Source of the DNA: Citrus sinensis
Taxonomy: Eukaryota; Streptophyta; Magnoliopsida; Sapindales; Rutaceae
Direction of reading: 5' to 3'
DNA: 64,000 nucleotides
Assembly: GCF_022201045.2 (NCBI RefSeq)
Contig: NC_068557.1
Span: forward strand, 31,473,501-31,537,500
Both the position numbers and the translations under genes were made by a program. Positions within the stretch are counted from its first letter, which is position 1. Each line of letters opens with the position of its first letter. This document shows, piece after piece, positions 1-18,310 of the stretch. Under the pieces are notes generated by a model, which saw only the letters and a list, made by a program, of their open reading frames with translations, ran no database searches and had not been told where the DNA came from.

Positions 1-1158
1 TGCACTAGCTAGCTTTATTCGTCAGTTTTATGACCTCTTCAATCAGGCAGGATGGCAGGAAATTAAATGCAGGTATTTTTGACCTTCTGTTTTGGTACTT
101 AATTTACACCACTTGATTTTTTCAACTTGCGACTAATCACCAAAAAAGTAGCTTACAAGTTTGAAGTGTATATATATATATATATATATATATTAGTTCC
201 GTATATTAGTAGTTTTCACACACACACACACACACATATAAACACACACAGAGATAATATAAAAGCCCGAATTTTCTTCCCAATCAACTATCTGTGATTA
301 TGTCTATAACACAGTAGCTAGAATCAATGGTTTGTCATTTTTGTTTTTAATTTTGGTTTGATTTATCATTAATTCAGGAATATGATTGCATAATTGGATT
401 TTTCGGGCCAAATTCGGGAAAAAAAAGAAGAAGAAGAAAACCAAAAACAAAAATGATTTGATCGAGCTTAATTTGGTTGATTCCTTGGCTTCCTCGTCTT
501 ATATATATATATATATATACACGAAGATATTATGCGCACATCAAAGAAGAAAAAACATATGTAATACGCATACATGTTTCATTTGTACGTATAAGATACA
601 TCGCGTGCCTCACGTGTGAATTATTTTATGTCGATCAATAATTGGTTATGTGCGTAGTTATTCAATTTACTTACTAGCTGTTCATACTCGGTGCACTTAG
701 AAAAATTATTACGAGAATTGTGAGACTTTTGCAAGAGGAATTATTTATTTAGTCAATTTTCCACAAAGAGCATTAAGATTTAAGAACAGGATTAACTAGT
801 CATTAACAATAACAAAATTAAATATATCAAAATCAATCAAAAAAGTTATTGTGTATGGATAATGCATCAATTTGTGTGATGAATAATGGTCGAGTGATTG
901 TTCGAATAATTTTTTTTTCTTATACATCGATATTTACAATAACATCGTAACTCATTTTACTAGTTTATATTGAATATCATACTATAACTCATATTACTGG
1001 TTGACATTAGATTTTATGAAGGACATATAAACCACCCACATTTTCTAAAAGAGAAGACCGTTAAAGGCCCAGTGGTTGATTGTTTGAATAGGTTATTATC
1101 TAAATCCTTAATAAAATGAAATGATGTTGTAGTTTGTAAAATAACAAAGTAGATAGTT

Positions 1159-1220
<62 letters not shown>

Positions 1221-2082
1221 GTGTGTGTGTGTATTTACATTTGGAGTTTCAAGTAATTACCATATGAATATTGTATGTGTAAGATTATTTGCACTAAAAA
1301 AATTACTCACAATGTTCATTTTCTCAAAACACCCATTTTCAAACTTAAAGTTAAAGAATTGAATTTTTACTCTGAACACTCTAATATTTCCAATATTGCC
1401 TAAATTTGAATCATGCATGTCGTCTACTTTAATTAATTAATTATTTACTATAAATAAAATGATTTCAACGCCAACTTTAATCAAAATTCTTTCAAGACGT
1501 GCCTATTTATACATTTTGGATTGATCTTTTAATATGTGTTATAGATATATAACAATAATAACAAGAACAACAATTATAATAAGTATTTATAACAGGTGCA
1601 GACAGATAACTAAATAAAAAACGTATATTTATATTTTTAAAGATCAATTTCTTAGTTTTGATTCTCGTCAATTTTGTTGTCTGGCAAACCACACGTGGGA
1701 AGAAAAATAAAATCTTCTTCATTTTGTGTAATATAGCTCTTGATTAGCGAAAGAAGATTAATTATATAACTTGCTATTTACGCAGGAGATTGATAGAGCT
1801 TTAACCAAACATTGAATTGGGAGATGTCATTGCAAGCCACATCGTGTGTGATCTAAAATGCAATAATTTAAAATCGGTGCTGAACACCTTAAGGGGGAAA
1901 AAAGGTTGTTCATTTTCTTAATTATGTCTATTTAAGTAATTTCATTAAATGGTAATTAGATAATAAAAATTTTTATTTTAAGATGAGTGTTCAAAGTAAA
2001 GTTTAGAGGAAGAATAGCCCAATTCACATTGTTTTTGCACTCATTGCCTTAACTTTAATTACTTGATTATGAACAAAGTAAA
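1..2082. other. Gene-poor AT-rich stretch with microsatellites
   Basis: I see no supportable gene. The stretch is AT-rich with simple repeats: (TA)n at about 169-194, (CA)n at about 218-235, a (TA)n near 500-518, and a long (CT)n tract at 1162-1219 followed directly by a short (GT)n. The short open frames here look like chance frames through low-complexity sequence. Confidence 0.6.
1162..1231. repeat. (CT)n microsatellite running into (GT)n
   Basis: About 57 bases of uninterrupted CT dinucleotide are followed by ATGTGTGTGTGTGT. The tract can form a polypurine/polypyrimidine structure and is a likely length-polymorphic marker. Confidence 0.95.
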
Positions 2083-2711
2083 GGTAAAAGCTTGTTTAGT
2101 TCCTATATTTTGATGTTAGTGTCCGTTTAGTTCTTATATTTTTTTAAAATACCTCAAAATATCTATGCTATTGAATTATTGACATCCATGCCATTACTTT
2201 TTTCTTCATTTTAGCTTGTTTTTACAATATTATCCTCTTGCAATAATGTCTATTTTTTTTAGACATTAACAAAAAGAAAAAAAATTAAATAATGAATTTG
2301 ATCCCAAAAAATAAAATTAGAAACAAAAAGAATATATATATATGATTTTTTGTGGAATACCTTATTGAGGAGTTAATATATTAATTTTTTATGCCTAAAA
2401 AAATGGTACATTTAATTTTTCTAATAATGTTATTTTTTGGACATATATGAGCTTCCACAAAAATTGATATATATTCTTTTTGTTTTTATTTTATTTTTGG
2501 GGTTAAATTGATAAATTAATTTTTTTTCTTTTTATTAATGTCTTAAAAAATTATTGTAAGAGAATAATATTGTAAAAGTAAGTGAAAATAAATAAAAAGT
2601 ATGGCCAGGGGTATCAATATTTAACAATAGGGATATTTTAAGATACTTTTAAAAATATAAGAATTAAATGGACAGTAATATTAAAATATATAGACTAAAC
2701 GAGCTTTTACC
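2083..2711. mobile_element. Fold-back (long-TIR) MITE, Mutator-like in style
   Basis: The ends are long imperfect inverted repeats of roughly 85 bases. The left end begins GGTAAAAGCTTGTTTAGTTC and the right end finishes GACTAAACGAGCTTTTACC, and the match continues inward through the TTAAAATACCTCAAAATATC / GATATTTTAAGATACTTTTA segments. The middle is AT-rich with no coding sequence. Long terminal inverted repeats on a 0.63 kb non-coding body fit a Mutator-type fold-back MITE. I could not define a clean target-site duplication, so the superfamily is inferred. Confidence 0.7.
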
Positions 2712-3761
2712 GATGAAGTAATAACAACCTACCTTGTTTATATCACCAAAAATAAACGATATACACACTAAGATTTTTGAATTAATATAAATGCACAGAG
2801 TTAATGGTTACTACAAAATTTGAATTAAATTGCTTTTGTATGGTATGTCTGTTTATCTGTCAAGGTTCCTTAAGCAAACCGTATAACTCTTTTATTGAGT
2901 TACCAAAATAAAAGCCAAAGAGGGGAAAAGAGAGAGAGAGAGAGAGAGTTGTGAGACGTGTCCATTGATTTATGTCCGAAAGTGTTAAAATATGCGATTG
3001 GGTGATTTACTTAATCTTTACTTGTCTCTTAATTAATTATGTTTTATCTTCAAGACTCCCCTCTGCATTAATAAGTACAGTTCATATCGTTCAATAAAGT
3101 AATCAAAACCAACGGTTACGATAAGAGTTTGTGCGGTTTTAAATTGCTTGTTTATCCACAACATTAGTCGTGTTTCTGATCAAAAGTCATCAGTCAGAGT
3201 CAATGATTCGTGGGGTGGTGATCTGAGGTTTTAGATCTTCCCCAATTTCTTTTCACGTGCTCAACATTGTCACCTTCTGTCAGAAATCTGTTATAAAATT
3301 GGAGCTCATAATTAATATCAAAGCGTCTCTTTGTTATGAAAGTCCAGTAATCAGGCTTCAAAAAAATTATTAAAAATCAGCAGCTATTTAAAAAGTTATT
3401 ATCATTCGGAGAGAAAAAAGGCAGTGCATTGGCTTGTTTAGTAATAAATAATAAATAATAATGCACACAATAAATAATAATAATGATGGTTCATTTTATT
3501 AAATTCAATGTTTGTAGTAAAAAATAGTGTGTGTCAAAACGAAAGCTAAAGAGCAACCAAAAACCAAAGCCAACAGCAACAACCCGACCACCACCAATCC
3601 ATCGACCGTTTGAGAAAGAGGAGTGAAAACGACGCGTCGTCGAACATTTTCTCTCTTCTTGAAGCAAACTCATCGTCCCTTGTTCACTTCGGATCTCTGC
3701 TTCTTAGCTTTATATTACGCAAGCCTAGCCTAGGTTTATTAAATTCTATCAGAACTTTTAT
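2712..3761. other. Intergenic region upstream of the RWA gene
   Basis: No gene is seen. It contains a (GA)n tract at about 2930-2948 and AT-rich sequence, and presumably includes the distal promoter of the gene that starts at 3989. Confidence 0.5.
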
Positions 3762-3988
3762 TTATATAAGCATGTCATAGAGATCACTCTCCCATACGCC
3801 TCTGCTTCCTTCTTCTTCTTCTGCTCTGGTACTTCATTTCATTTCTTTTTTATTTTATTTTAGCTTATCGATCTAAATTTCGAAATTTAGAGTTTAATTT
3901 TCGTTTTCTTGTTTTATATTTCGTCGTTATTTTCTACATGCATTGTTTTTATTGTTTTTTGTTTTTCAGTTTTCCGGATCCTATCACA
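3762..3988 (+). promoter_or_regulatory. Probable core promoter and 5' leader of the RWA gene, with a leader intron
   Basis: A TATA-like TTATATAA lies at about 3762-3769. A CT-rich leader (3790-3828) ends in CTCTG|GTACTT, and a T-rich tract ending TTTTTCAG at 3969 lies 19 bases before the start codon. This suggests a 5'-UTR intron at 3829-3969, as is common in constitutively expressed plant genes. It is predicted from splice motifs only. Confidence 0.45.
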
Positions 3989-9455
<5,467 letters not shown>

Positions 9456-10609
9456 CAAATTGAGGCGGAAATGAAAGTTGTGTAGCAGTTTTCTCTTGGA
9501 CATACAAAATCAATTGTAGGTGGAGTGAAATAAGGGGACGTCGATATTGTTGTTTGCAGGTAATGAAGCAATTGTTTCTGCAATTTTGAGGAAAGATCCC
9601 CTCCATTGCGATGGCAAAGACAAATTATGTTGCAAATGGTAGGGGCAGGCAACGAGGGAGAGTAGAAATTTCATTTTTTCTGTAATATTTGTGAATTGCT
9701 ATATATATCAATTTTTTTTTTTCATTTTTTTGGGTCAATCATCAAAGAAAATGTAGGTTCATGAGGCATAGATTTTGTTGTTGGCATCAAAAGAAAACGA
9801 GACCCAATACGAAAGAAATTGTTTATTGTGAACTCGTCCTGTTACACGCCTTGAGCAACAGAAACCTATATATGTCAATACAAATTTCTTATCAATAATA
9901 GCCTTACAAATTTCTTGTTACCCGAACCTGTAAAATGAAGTAATGCCCGCAGTTTGTTCTTCAGATAAAAAAAGAAGTTAAAAAAAAAAAAAAGTCAGAC
10001 TGAGGTGAGGTGGTTAGGGCATAGCAATGCAGAGGGTGAACCTGCAATCCAATTATAAGGGATCGCTCGGCATTTAAGTAAGGGGATGGAGGATTTCAAT
10101 TAGTCTACATATGCATATATTGTAGATTTGTGATTTTAGTATCGATGTGAATTTTGGATGTAGGAAGCGGGAACTAAATTAAATCTTCTGATAGTCCAAA
10201 AATGAGCAATTCTTTTCCTCAACGCATAAAAAACTCATCTACCCAAAACAAAACAAAACAATATTCTTGGAATGCGTGTTTGGATATCCCTCAATACGTA
10301 TCTATTCCGAAGAGGAAAGAGAAAATAAACTTTGTGGTCACTTCACTCGTTGGTTGAGTTTTGTAAGATGTAAATGTAAAACAAAAGGGGTGGTTCATGG
10401 TTGGATGTAATTTGCAACCAAGGTAGCAGAATGGAATCAATTCCATATGAAGACAGAATGAAAAAACAAAAAGGCCTTGTGGGAGGGGGCCTCTCAAAAT
10501 CAACTAAAGACGCCAGGATTAAATTCTTCATCGCTAACGAATAAAATTCTCCACTCTCTTTCTACTCTCAGCTTTGATCGTTTCTGTAACCGCTAGCTTC
10601 ACCTTTGCC
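9456..10609. other. RWA 3' region and upstream region of the first purine permease
   Basis: No gene is seen. The first few hundred bases are the likely RWA 3'-UTR. The rest has poly-A and poly-T runs and no clear repeat structure that I can define. Confidence 0.5.
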
Positions 10610-12237
10610 ATGAGAGAAGCTCAACAAGCGCAGCTCATGCTATGTAACGTGACACCCTTTTTTCTTCTCCTTTTATCTGTGTCATGTAGATTTATGGGAA
10701 CATATATAATTTCAAACAAATGGCTTTTGAACGCAATTTTAACCAATTTTTTTTCCAAAATTTTATTTTCATGCTTTATTCAGTATTTTCTTGTAACAAA
10801 GTTGACAATTTAGTTTTATCACAGTCTAGAGCTATTTTGGATTACTTTGCACATGCACGTGAACATGATCTTTTCAAGGAATTTATGTTACACATTTAGG
10901 ATTAATTTTCTCTCTGTTGGGGATGCGAAATATTTTTTTAATTTTTTTATTTGAATGTTTTGAATCTAATTGACATTATTAAGAAGAGTGGGTTTAGGAT
11001 TGAGAATTCAGTTGCTACGACTTTTTAGCTACTGTTAGCTAGTTACCGTAAAATGGAATCATTGATTGTTATTTAATTCTTGATATCAGACCAAGAAGCA
11101 AAAGATGAAAGCTCGATTGCTGGAAATGTCATCGGCAATTCAACATCCCCTTCCCAACAGAATTGGAAGTGGTGGATCCGAATTTGCTTTTATATTCTGT
11201 TTCTCCTTGGTGGGCAGTCAGTGGCCACTCTTCTCGGAAGACTATACTATGCCGAAGGAGGAAAGAGCAAATGGATGGCGGGACTCGTTCAACCTGCAGG
11301 CTTCCCAATTCTGCTTCCCTTGTATCTCATCTCGGCACCCGAAAATATTCCAACCTCGTACAATAGTAACCTCCATGAAAGACCCCCATCATTTTTAACT
11401 ATTATATCAGTCTACGTTTCACTTGGCATACTTCAAGCGGCAATCAGCTTGATGTATTCATTTGGGTACTTGTATCTCCCAGTCTCCACTTATTCTCTCA
11501 TTTGCGCCACCCAATTGGCATTCAATGCTTTATTCTCCTTCTTCCTCAACTCACTAAAGTTCGATCCTTATATCATCAATTCCTTAGTCCTTCTCACCAT
11601 CTCCTCAATCCTTCTCGCCTTTAATAATGATGAGTCCACCGAATCAAGTGATGCTTCCAAAGGCAAATATGCAATCGGGTTCATTTGCACCGTCGGCGGA
11701 TCAGCTGGGTATGGATTAATACTTTCCTTAACGCAGCTTTTCTTCGAAAGGGTTTTCAAAAAGGAAACATTTACGGTGGTTTTGGACATGATAATTTATC
11801 CATCCTTGGTCTCAACTTGTATTATTCTAGTGGGGCTTTTTGCAAGTGGAGAATGGGAAGGCTTAAGTGGAGAAATGGAGGAGTTTAAATTGGGAAAAGT
11901 ATCCTATCTAATGACATTGATTTGGACAGCTATTGGCTGGCAGGTTTTCTCAATTGGTGCAACAGGGTTGATTTTTGATGTGTCTTCACTCTTCTCTAAT
12001 GTGATAAGTACCTTAGGGCTGCCTTTTGTTCCAGTTCTGGCTGTGATCATTTTCCATGAAAAAATGAGCGGATTGAAAGTGATTGCCATGGTGTTGGCTA
12101 TTTGGGGCTTTCTTTCTTATTTCTATCATCATTATTTGGATGACTTTAAGTCCAAGACTAAGGATGGAACTGCCATTGAAGCTCCAGAAGCTTCAACAAC
12201 TCCAAGAATGCATGAACCAGAACAAGATCTTCTATAA
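10610..12237 (+). CDS. Purine permease family transporter, copy 1 (intact)
   Basis: Plant PUP-family transporter of the drug/metabolite transporter superfamily. Known members move purine bases, cytokinins or alkaloid-like bases across plasma or internal membranes by proton coupling; the substrate here is unknown. There are two exons. Exon 1 is 10610-10643 (MREAQQAQLML, ending in T|GTAACG) and exon 2 is 11090-12237 after GATATCAG, giving about 393 residues. The short first exon with the intron in phase 1 is shared by all copies in the cluster. Family landmarks are GGQSVATLLGRLYYAEGGKS, a run of about ten hydrophobic segments, LPVSTYSLICATQLAFNALF, KYAIGFICTVGGSAGYG, and the C-terminal VIAMVLAIWGFLSYFYHHYL. 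It resembles the copy at 14054 over its whole length, so this is a tandem family. No defect is seen. Confidence 0.92.
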
Positions 12238-14053
12238 ATCATCTAGAAATTAAATGTACGTAATTAACATCTGCCAGACAGGATTTGGGCTTTTGTTGAG
12301 TAAGCAACACATTCGTGATGGAGCTAAATAAGAGGAGTTCTATCTGTTCTTGCATTATAATTTCTAGTTCATGAAATAAATCAGATGTCGATGTGTATAT
12401 GCAAAATCAATTAATTTCACTGAATTTGTTGCCTCATTGGTCTAATCAAAGTTGCAATTTCAGTTTCCATTTATTCTATTATTATTTATTTAACCAAATG
12501 CTAGATCCAGCATTAATTGACGAAGCATTACCGATATTCCAGACCCGAAGAATTGACGACCAAAGATACATGGATCGCTCTGTGGTTTAGTGTATAATCC
12601 ACACCTACATAGACTTCGAGATTTAGGATTCGAGTCTTAGTAAGTAAGATAAACCTTTTAAGCCATTGGAGGATGGGGCGAACCAAGAGTTTGGGCACTA
12701 CAATGACAATATCAGAGTCTTAGAATATACAAGTCGCGAAATACGATTTAATGATACCATTAAACTCAGGACCCTTTTCCCCACTTAAAGTGGGCTTAAT
12801 TAAACCCTCTAGATATGGGCTTTAGGCTCAGGCTGCCAGAGGCATAAGGCAAGCAGGTGAACATGTGGAGTGGTCATGAGTGCCGGCCGTATAATGACAA
12901 TGTCATTTCTTTTGTAATTAAATGTCACGACATATCATTGGACGGTGAAATTCTTTTGAAACCCAACCCAAAAATTTCCTTTAAAGATGGAGAAACAAAC
13001 TCATTCTTAAATTAGGAGATTCCTATAATTCTATGGGAGGCTGGAATCTTTCATTTTGTAGATAAGATAAGAAGTATCAACCATAAGATTAATAAATAAC
13101 TGCTCTATTTATGGTCATATCTAACTCATAATTTATTAACTAATGATATACGTCTCACCAATGAACTCTACTTTAAAAAAAAAAAAATTAATGTAAACAA
13201 ATAGAAATTTTTATTCCTACAATTATATGGGGAGACTTGAATCATTCATATAATAAATTAGACAAGAAATGTCAACCAGAAGTGACTATGTTATTTATAA
13301 TTTTATCTAACTGAAAACTTATTGAGCAATGATACACCTCTCTTTAGTCAACCCCACCTAAAAAAAAAATGATATAAACAAAATTTGACTAGATAGATTC
13401 AAGTGAGGTTCGTTGGTGGGATGAGTATCATTTTGCTAACTCATATATTTGCGTACCGCAACTCTTACTTGACATATCAGTCCCATTTCAGCCACTCATT
13501 CAAATAAGTTCTGAATTAGTTGTAAAAGTATCCACTTGGTAATTTGTTAGGTTTTTTTTTTTTGAGTTCATTAATTTGTTAGTTGGTTGCATTAATACTG
13601 ACAAATACGTGTATATAATATTCTTAATTTATTACTGGATCGAGTGACCCGAATCTAGGTAAGACAACTTGAGCAGCGTGCTACAAAATAAATATCGATG
13701 GAGACAAGAGACAAGGTGATCGCCAAAGTTGAACCCCGCAGAGGCGGTTGACAATAATACAGATACACGTGGATTCTATTCCAGATTAAGATCAGTCTGA
13801 ACTGAAGAAAATATTTGTGGCGTGGCTGGTTTATGTATTGGCAATTTTCCATAAGAGCCATGTGTTTCATTTGCTGAAATCAAATAAAAATAGATCCAAC
13901 TTTTCTGTAGACGCAACTGGATATGAATATATCAGAGAGCGTTGTATGTTACAGTTCTTCCATTCTTTGAATAGAAACTCTCTCTTGTCCTCTTCTTGGC
14001 TTAAAAACTTATTCAGATCAGCCTTCCATTGACTTACATATCACTTACCACAT
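12238..14053. other. Spacer between purine permease copies 1 and 2
   Basis: No gene is seen. A tRNA-like B-box (GGATTCGAGTCTTAG, near 12630) hints at a decayed SINE, but no ends could be fixed. The middle holds a diverged direct repeat, listed separately. Confidence 0.5.
13016..13380. repeat. Diverged direct repeat, two units of about 180 bases
   Basis: Two adjacent segments (about 13016-13195 and 13200-13380) share an order of similar words: ATTCCTATAATTCTATGGG / ATTCCTACAATTATATGGG, GATAAGATAAGAAGTATCAACC / GACAAGAAATGTCAACC, TATCTAACT, AACTAATGATA / GAGCAATGATA, and A-runs near each end. This is an old tandem duplication of unknown origin. Confidence 0.6.
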
Positions 14054-15384
14054 ATGGGAGAAATTCAAGAAGTACAACTCCAAATCAGGGCCAAAGGTAA
14101 GTCAAGTTTCTGTATGTTTTCGAGGGTTAATTATTGCTTGAAGTCTCTTTAATTAAGTAGTTATTTTCGTTCAGTTGTCATCTCCAGCTTTTCCTTTTTC
14201 TATCTCCTGTTGCTAAGAACTTTTGTGTTTTCTTGACAGTTGAAGAAGAAAAGGAAGCAAAGTTAGCAGTGAATAACCGCAATAATCTGACCCTCACCGA
14301 TCAACCAACAACTGATAATCGATCAAGAAACTATTGGAGGTGGATCCGGCTAGGCATCTACGCATTATTTGTTATCTGTGGTCAGGCAGCAGCTACTCTC
14401 TTGGGAAGGCAGTACTATGACAAAGGTGGGAACAGCAATTGGCTAGCAACACTTGTGCAACTTGCAGGCTTCCCAATTCTCCTTCCTTACTACTGCTGCA
14501 TTAATATTTCTACACCATTTGTCCAACTCCAGAGGAAGATAAAGATAAAGCCACCAAATTCTTTCTTTATCTTAGCTTCAGTCTATGTCGGCCTTGGCAT
14601 AATCACAGCAGCAGACTGCTTTCTTTACTCAATTGGGCTCCGCTATCTTCCAGTTTCAACGTATTCAATCATCTGTGCATCCCAATTGGCCTTTAATTCT
14701 TTCTTCTCATTCTTCTTCAACAAACAGACGTTCACTCCATACATAATCAATTCACTGGTCCTTCTCACCATCTCCTCCGCCCTCCTCGTTTTCCAAAACG
14801 ATTCTGAAAATAAAAAAGGAGTACTGTCTAAACAGAAATATGCAATCGGATTCATATGCACTGTTGGCGCATCAGCTGGGTATGGATTTCAGCTTTCCCT
14901 CACGCAACTAGCCTTCACCAAGGTTATAAAGAGGGAAACGTTTAGAGCTGTCTTGGATATGATAATCTATACGGCTTTTGTAGCGAGCTGTGCGATTCTG
15001 GTGGGACTTTTTGTTAGCAGAGAATGGATGGGTTTAAACAGAGAAATGGAAGCGTATCAACTTGGGAAAGTATCTTATGTCATGAATTTAGTCTGGACAG
15101 CTATATGTTGGCAGATATTTTCTATTGGATCAGTAGGATTGATTTCTGAGACGTCTTCTCTGTTCTCCAATGCCATAAGTGTTGTGGGTTTGCCTGTTGT
15201 TCCAGTCCTAGCAGTCGTCTTTTTCCGCGACAAAATGCATGGCTTGAAAGTGATTGCCATGGTGCTGGCTATATGGGGCTTCTTCTCGTTTTTATACCAG
15301 AACTATCTTGACGACTACTGCAAGTCCAAGAGTAATAATGGAGAAGCCAAACAACCTCTCCAAGCTCCTTCTACTGGAAGTTAA
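14054..15384 (+). CDS. Purine permease family transporter, copy 2 (intact)
   Basis: PUP-family membrane transporter with the same two-exon plan as copy 1. Exon 1 is 14054-14096 (MGEIQEVQLQIRAK, donor AAAG|GTAAGT) and exon 2 is 14240-15384 (acceptor TCTTGACAG), about 395 residues. Key segments are CGQAAATLLGRQYYDKGG, LPVSTYSIICASQLAFNSFF, KYAIGFICTVGASAGYG, LAFTKVIKRETFRAVLDMI and VIAMVLAIWGFFSFLYQNYL, which gives the usual ten-helix layout with a polar C-terminal tail. This copy is the best template for judging the damage in the broken copies at 18519 and 23918, which share its exon 1 leader. Substrate is not predictable from sequence. Confidence 0.93.
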
Positions 15385-15674
15385 TTAATTAATTAATTAG
15401 TAGATGAATGTGAAAAGTGTGTTATATCATTGCTCTGATAAACAAACAAGAGAAGTGGAATTTTTAGCTTTAATTACGGTGTTGAAAGAACCTGGATATC
15501 AAGTCAAGCAGACCGCCCTTTAATTTGGTGTTGAAAATTAAAATACGTAGTATGAATTTATTATATCCACCGCGTCTATTGTTTGGAAATACAGAATCAT
15601 TTTTTGTTGTTGTATGAGAAATCTTGTGAAAATGGATTGCATATGTCAACCATGAAAAATTGATTGCAAGAATA

Positions 15675-15850
15675 TTTGTTCAACCTGCTGGCTAGGCTTG
15701 CAATTCTCTTTCCCCTTTTTTTCTGACTGAAATCGGCACCCGGAAATCCAAACTCAAACAATCTCCATTACGAAAGGCCACCCTCCGTTGTCATATTTGT
15801 ATCATCCTCTATATGTTCCACTCGGCATGCATTCTTCCTTCCAGCAGCTA
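15675..15850 (+). pseudogene. Isolated purine permease fragment
   Basis: This short stretch follows copy 1 at about 11285-11460: TTCAACCTGCTGGCTAGGCTT matches TTCAACCTGCAGGCTTCCCAA, followed by the equivalents of 'TCGGCACCCG', 'CCTCCATGAAAGACCCCC' and 'CACTTGGCATAC'. Only about 175 bases of the roughly 1.15 kb second exon remain and the frame is not kept. It is a relic of a fifth PUP copy, closer to copy 1 than to copy 2. Confidence 0.75.
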
Positions 15851-16659
15851 GCTGTTAATTAGCAAATTGAATTATTCATTCGGTTAATTATATCTTCCCT
15901 CTTGTGTTGTCTTTGCTTGTGAAATTGGGAAATCAAAGTAAAAAATGAGAATAATTGATGGTGTTTATTTGTTGTCTTTCATAATTTCACTCTTATGATT
16001 GTTGTTGTTATTAATAATTATCATTAGAATAATAATAATAATAATGCTAAAATTATTATTATTATGTTAGAAGTATTTATTTAAATGATAATAATCACAA
16101 TTATTAAAATAAATAATAATAATTAACTAAGGATATTTTAGTGATTTAAAATAATCTATTTCAATTCTTAAATAAACACATCAATAAAAATAGAGTTCAT
16201 TTCAATTTTAATTCCTATAATTCAAGTAAATAACTTATTTTAATTTCCAGTTTACACTCTCATTTCAATCCATTCTAATTCCTTCTTATTTTAGCTCAAG
16301 CTCAATCCTATTAGCAATGGATAAGTACAACCTTATTCTCTCATTTGTCTTCTTCTTATCTAATGGATGGGCCACTTAATTTTGCACAAAATTATACAAC
16401 TTTTCAACCTTTACATCTCTATACAGTGGAGATTAAATGGGGATGATGACATGGATTATCAATAATTAACAATAAATCTATCAATTTCTCTCTCCAGCAT
16501 TAGTTGAGTTTTGCAATCTTGTCTTCCGTTTCCAATCTTTCACTTTCCCATCTTATACCTTATTCTCTTCCATGACAGAATTCCCTTCTCCTAAGATTTT
16601 TCTGAGTCATAGAACCATATTGTCTAGGATGCATTTCATTTTATTTGAGTAGTTATAGC

Positions 16660-16916
16660 CCCTATTTGGTATTAATGTTATAGTTGTTTTGAAAAAAAAA
16701 AAAATTGTAAGTATAAAATAAACATTAATAGTATATAATAAATATAATTTTTAAATAATAATTTTAATAAAATTAGTAAATATATAATAATTTTTTTATT
16801 ATATAAGTGTAAAATCAAGTTAATTTAGCTTCCAAAGTACAGTAATTAGTGTTTACTAAACATTTTAGTACTGTAGTTTTAAAGATATAGATGTCCAACT
16901 TCAATTTAAAACGGAC
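16660..16916 (-). mobile_element. MITE of the same family as the one inside purine permease copy 4
   Basis: The reverse complement aligns along its whole length with 24489-24745: TTTAGTAAACACTAATTACT vs TTTGTTAAACACTAACTACT, ACTTATATAATAAAAA vs ACTTATATAATGAAAAT, then AATTTTATTAAAATTATTATTT in both, and the same poly-T segment. Both are about 257 bases. The terminal motif CCCCTATTTGGTATTAATG and its partner at the other end are TIR-like, and short ATAG repeats flank the element. It is a non-coding, hAT-style MITE. Confidence 0.75.
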
Positions 16917-17882
16917 GCATAGCGAAGTTTTTCATTTTTAACTATCATTAAGTAGTATTCATATTCAAACATGAGATTATAGCAAGAAAAATTTAAAGAA
17001 GATTAAAAAATGGGAATAAAATTAATAAATACTATTAATGTGTTATGAATTGTTTCGTCTGTGAATTTTAAAGAAAGGAATTAAGATGGACACGTTTTGC
17101 GCTTGGTAGTGCTTTCGGTAATTTCCAAAAAACATTGTAAAATAACTTCACACGTTCCGTAAACTCATTGATGTGATTCAGTTAAACTACCAACATTATG
17201 CATGGAAAAACGTCAAAAATCCTCTTGCTATATGTGTTTAAGTATATGGAGGAACAAGAGATTGTACTTAAATTTATGTAGCAATAATATATAGTAGCTC
17301 TAGATGATCAATTCATTGTTAAAAGAATCACTAATTCTATCACATGTATCTATATTGAAAAAATCGCACGACGAATTATATTGCAAACCGATATCCGCGT
17401 TCCACATTGCATCTTATTCTATTCTATCCATCCATCCGATTTAATAAAAAAATTACCACATGTGACACAATACAGTCATTATTGATTTCAACTAACTGAG
17501 GTCGACACCTACGCGTCTGTACAAAAACATAAATGAAAAAAACACTCCATCATGATTTCATCAGAACATGGACGTTACATTGATTTTTTACGAATCGAAA
17601 TCCACAATTTGCTTGATAAAGACATGCAAATGTGCTGTTTTAACATATTCATCCTTGTTGAGATTAGATTATTCATTCAACAACACTCCATTAGTGCTGT
17701 CCAGTATTAACGTTAAATCTAATACTTTCGGCAAATAGATGGTAATACTATATAATTAGGGGGCAGAGACTATACGAAATAAAAGTTGATCTAGGCCGTC
17801 CTACATGTAAGAACACATGTGGATATTATTTAATTTATATTTAGATTTAGGTATGAATGAAAATATATGGCAATGGATATGA

Positions 17883-18310
17883 TGGAGTTGCTCCACAGTA
17901 GAGCACTGATGATGATTGTCAGATCATAACATTAAGTAAGGGTGGACAAATAACCCATCCCGACCCGATCAGATCCGAAAAATTTGGGTTCGGATTAGAT
18001 TCAGATGAAGGCTCTAACTCGATCTCAGATCGGGTCAATCTGAAAAAATCAAACCCGATCTAATCCGAAAATATGAAAAAATCAAAGCAAAAACAAGCGT
18101 AAATTTTCGATTCGATCCGAATTTGTTTGGATCTGATTGGATCGAATTGGATCACATGTTTGAGTTATATTTTTTCCAATATGATTAACCCATAATCGGA
18201 TCGGGTTGTTCTGAACCCAAATTTGCTCACCCCTGACACTAAGTTCAGATTTTATTTTTATGTTTATGATCGTATAATTATCAACAGTACTCTATCGTGG
18301 AGCAGCTCCA
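17883..18310. mobile_element. Fold-back MITE interrupted by a second MITE
   Basis: The left end (TGGAGTTGCTCCACAGTAGAGCACTG...) and the reverse complement of the right end (TGGAGCTGCTCCACGATAGAGTACTG...) match imperfectly over about 50 bases. The two halves are now separated by the hAT-type MITE at 17937-18235, so this element is the older of the two. It has no coding content. Confidence 0.7.
17937..18235. mobile_element. hAT-type MITE nested in a fold-back element
   Basis: The ends TAAGGGTGGACAAATAACCC and (reverse complement of the right end) CAGGGGTGAGCAAATTTGGG are the GGGGTGGxCAAA-type inverted repeats typical of plant hAT MITEs. An 8-base target-site duplication ACATTAAG / ACACTAAG (17929-17936, 18236-18243; one mismatch) supports hAT. 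The interior is a set of palindromic GATCxGATC-rich words without coding sequence. Confidence 0.8.
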
